This document shows, piece by piece, positions 63,245 through 64,000 of a stretch of 64,000 bases of DNA (the first letter of the stretch is position 1; the number at the start of each line of letters is the position of its first letter). The notes beneath the pieces are model-generated. The model searched no databases, was not told where the DNA came from, and worked only from the letters and a program-made list of their open reading frames with translations. Position numbers and translations under genes: made by a program. Location: assembly GCF_902170305.1 (NCBI RefSeq), contig NZ_CABHWW010000024.1, positions 62,001 to 126,000 of the forward strand, given 5' to 3'. Source of the DNA: Yersinia alsatica. Its GTDB lineage: Bacteria > Pseudomonadota > Gammaproteobacteria > Enterobacterales > Enterobacteriaceae.

Positions 63245-63514
63245 TCAATGATAAATCTCAGCACTGGCACTGTAGTCACTGGAGTCTCCAGGGTTACTCA
63301 TGCCAATAATCCGGTAGTGGCCTGCGCCATCAGCGGTAGCTTTCGCGTTAAGTGCTGATTCCACATCCATCGGAGAACCACTGATATTGGAAAGAGAAAT
63401 CACACCCATACTTTGTAACTTAGTTGCTTGTTCTGGGCTGACTTCTTGTGCAGCCATAGTGGCGAATGAAGCAGTAGCAATAAGTGCAGCAGCGATGACA
63501 GGTAATAGTTTCAT
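63245..63514 (-). CDS. DUF1471 (YhcN/BhsA/McbA) periplasmic protein
   Basis: An 89-residue exported protein of the DUF1471 family, whose members (BhsA, McbA, YdgH, YhcN) act in stress response and biofilm formation. From ATG 63514 (after GGAGC) it has a signal peptide ending MAAQE, then the domain: LQSMGVISLSNISGSPMDVESALNAKA and HYRIIGMS. It is monocistronic. Function in this organism is unknown. Confidence 0.87.
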   Translation of the reverse strand: MKLLPVIAAALIATASFATMAAQEVSPEQATKLQSMGVISLSNISGSPMDVESALNAKATADGAGHYRIIGMSNPGDSSDYSASAEIYH

Positions 63515-63727
63515 AATGTGCTCCAACTGACAGGTTATATGTAATGTCTTTGTGAAGTTAATTATGGGTGGGGCAATGCAAGGGGACGTAATGCTGTGTA
63601 AAGAAAATCAATCATTGTGGATGGAATAAGGAGGAAATAAATATATTTATGTCACAAGAAAAATGAACAGAAAATATTAAAGTGTGGACGGATGTATATT
63701 ACCAACACCGCCCACATTAATAAATAC

Positions 63728-64000
63728 TCAGTTACGCTTTGCAACAATCATCATAATATCGCTGGTAAATGAACCATCAGCTTGAATCTCATAATGATTA
63801 ATCACACTATCAGAGGCTAATTTTTGCAGTTCACGGATCGCGATAGCGAAATATTCTGGTGTGCGCATTCTGGCAATCCAACTACTGAACTCCAAATGCA
63901 GTCTATCGGAGGTCACTTCATTAATGACCAACCCAGCATCAGTAAACAGCGCTAGCCATTCACCCGGGGCGTAATTTCGTACATGTGAGGTATCACGTAA
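63728..64000 (-). CDS. Class I SAM methyltransferase, C-terminal part
   Basis: The frame is open from the window edge; the first residues read LRDTSHVRNYAPGEWLALFTDAGL and the protein ends MMIVAKRN. The pattern RD-x-SHVRNY-x(3)-EW-x(6)-AGL is found in UbiE/Methyltransf_11-type methyltransferases near their C-terminus. The SAM-binding motif is outside the window, so class is inferred from this segment alone. The start codon is not in the window. Confidence 0.7.
   Translation of the reverse strand, partial: LRDTSHVRNYAPGEWLALFTDAGLVINEVTSDRLHLEFSSWIARMRTPEYFAIAIRELQKLASDSVINHYEIQADGSFTSDIMMIVAKRN

Overview
The window is a chromosomal segment of an enterobacterium, most probably a Yersinia outside the Y. 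pestis clone. I infer this from the protein sequences, from a gene order that follows the E. coli 9-10 minute region (yajG-ampG-cyoABCDE-yajR-yajQ-panE-yajL-thiI-xseB-ispA-dxs-pgpA-thiL-nusB-ribE-ribD-nrdR-secFD-yajC-tgt-queA-acpH-malZ-proY-brnQ-phoRB-sbcDC-mak-rdgC-ppnP-aroL), and from ERIC-type repeats, which are common in Yersinia. No rRNA, tRNA, CRISPR array, phage or insertion sequence was seen.

Layout. 1-9.4 kb: end of yajG, the muropeptide permease ampG, a Tsx/OmpK-like porin, the cytochrome bo3 oxidase operon with its heme O synthase, and yajR. 9.5-11.7 kb: yajQ, panE, yajL. 11.7-18.0 kb: a complete phosphoglycerate uptake system, with transporter pgtP divergent from the periplasmic sensor, histidine kinase and response regulator pgtCBA; in E. 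coli yajL and thiI are neighbours, so this is an insertion. 18.2-27.6 kb: thiI, isoprenoid genes xseB-ispA-dxs, then riboflavin/thiamine/transcription genes nrdR-ribD-ribE-nusB-thiL-pgpA on the other strand. 27.7-30.1 kb: an AT-rich orphan gene for an 814-residue protein that I do not recognise. 30.4-36.8 kb: secDF-yajC, queuosine genes tgt-queA, acpH. 36.9-40.9 kb: a second insertion relative to E. coli, holding an AhpC-type peroxiredoxin with an OxyR-like site, a chromosomal hok/sok-type toxin locus, ggt and a short-chain dehydrogenase. 41-49.3 kb: malZ, proY, brnQ, a PstS-like phosphate-binding protein and phoBR. 49.6-58.8 kb: sbcDC, a tandem array of five ERIC elements, mak, rdgC, ppnP, an unannotated 38-residue membrane peptide, aroL. 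59-64 kb: a Fur-box-preceded siderophore-binding protein/TonB receptor pair, two methyltransferases and a DUF1471 protein.

Most genes are housekeeping and work in recognisable units: respiration (cyo), isoprenoid supply (ispA, dxs), cofactors (rib, thi, pan), protein export (sec), tRNA modification (thiI, tgt, queA), phosphate sensing (phoBR plus PstS-like) and DNA repair (sbcDC, rdgC). The most unusual items are the 814-residue orphan with three divergent internal repeats and a C-terminal hydrophobic hairpin; the hok/sok-like locus whose only upstream ATG is in frame with hok; and the ERIC array that supplies the last codons of mak. All functional statements rest on recognition of sequence and motifs by eye; no search was run.
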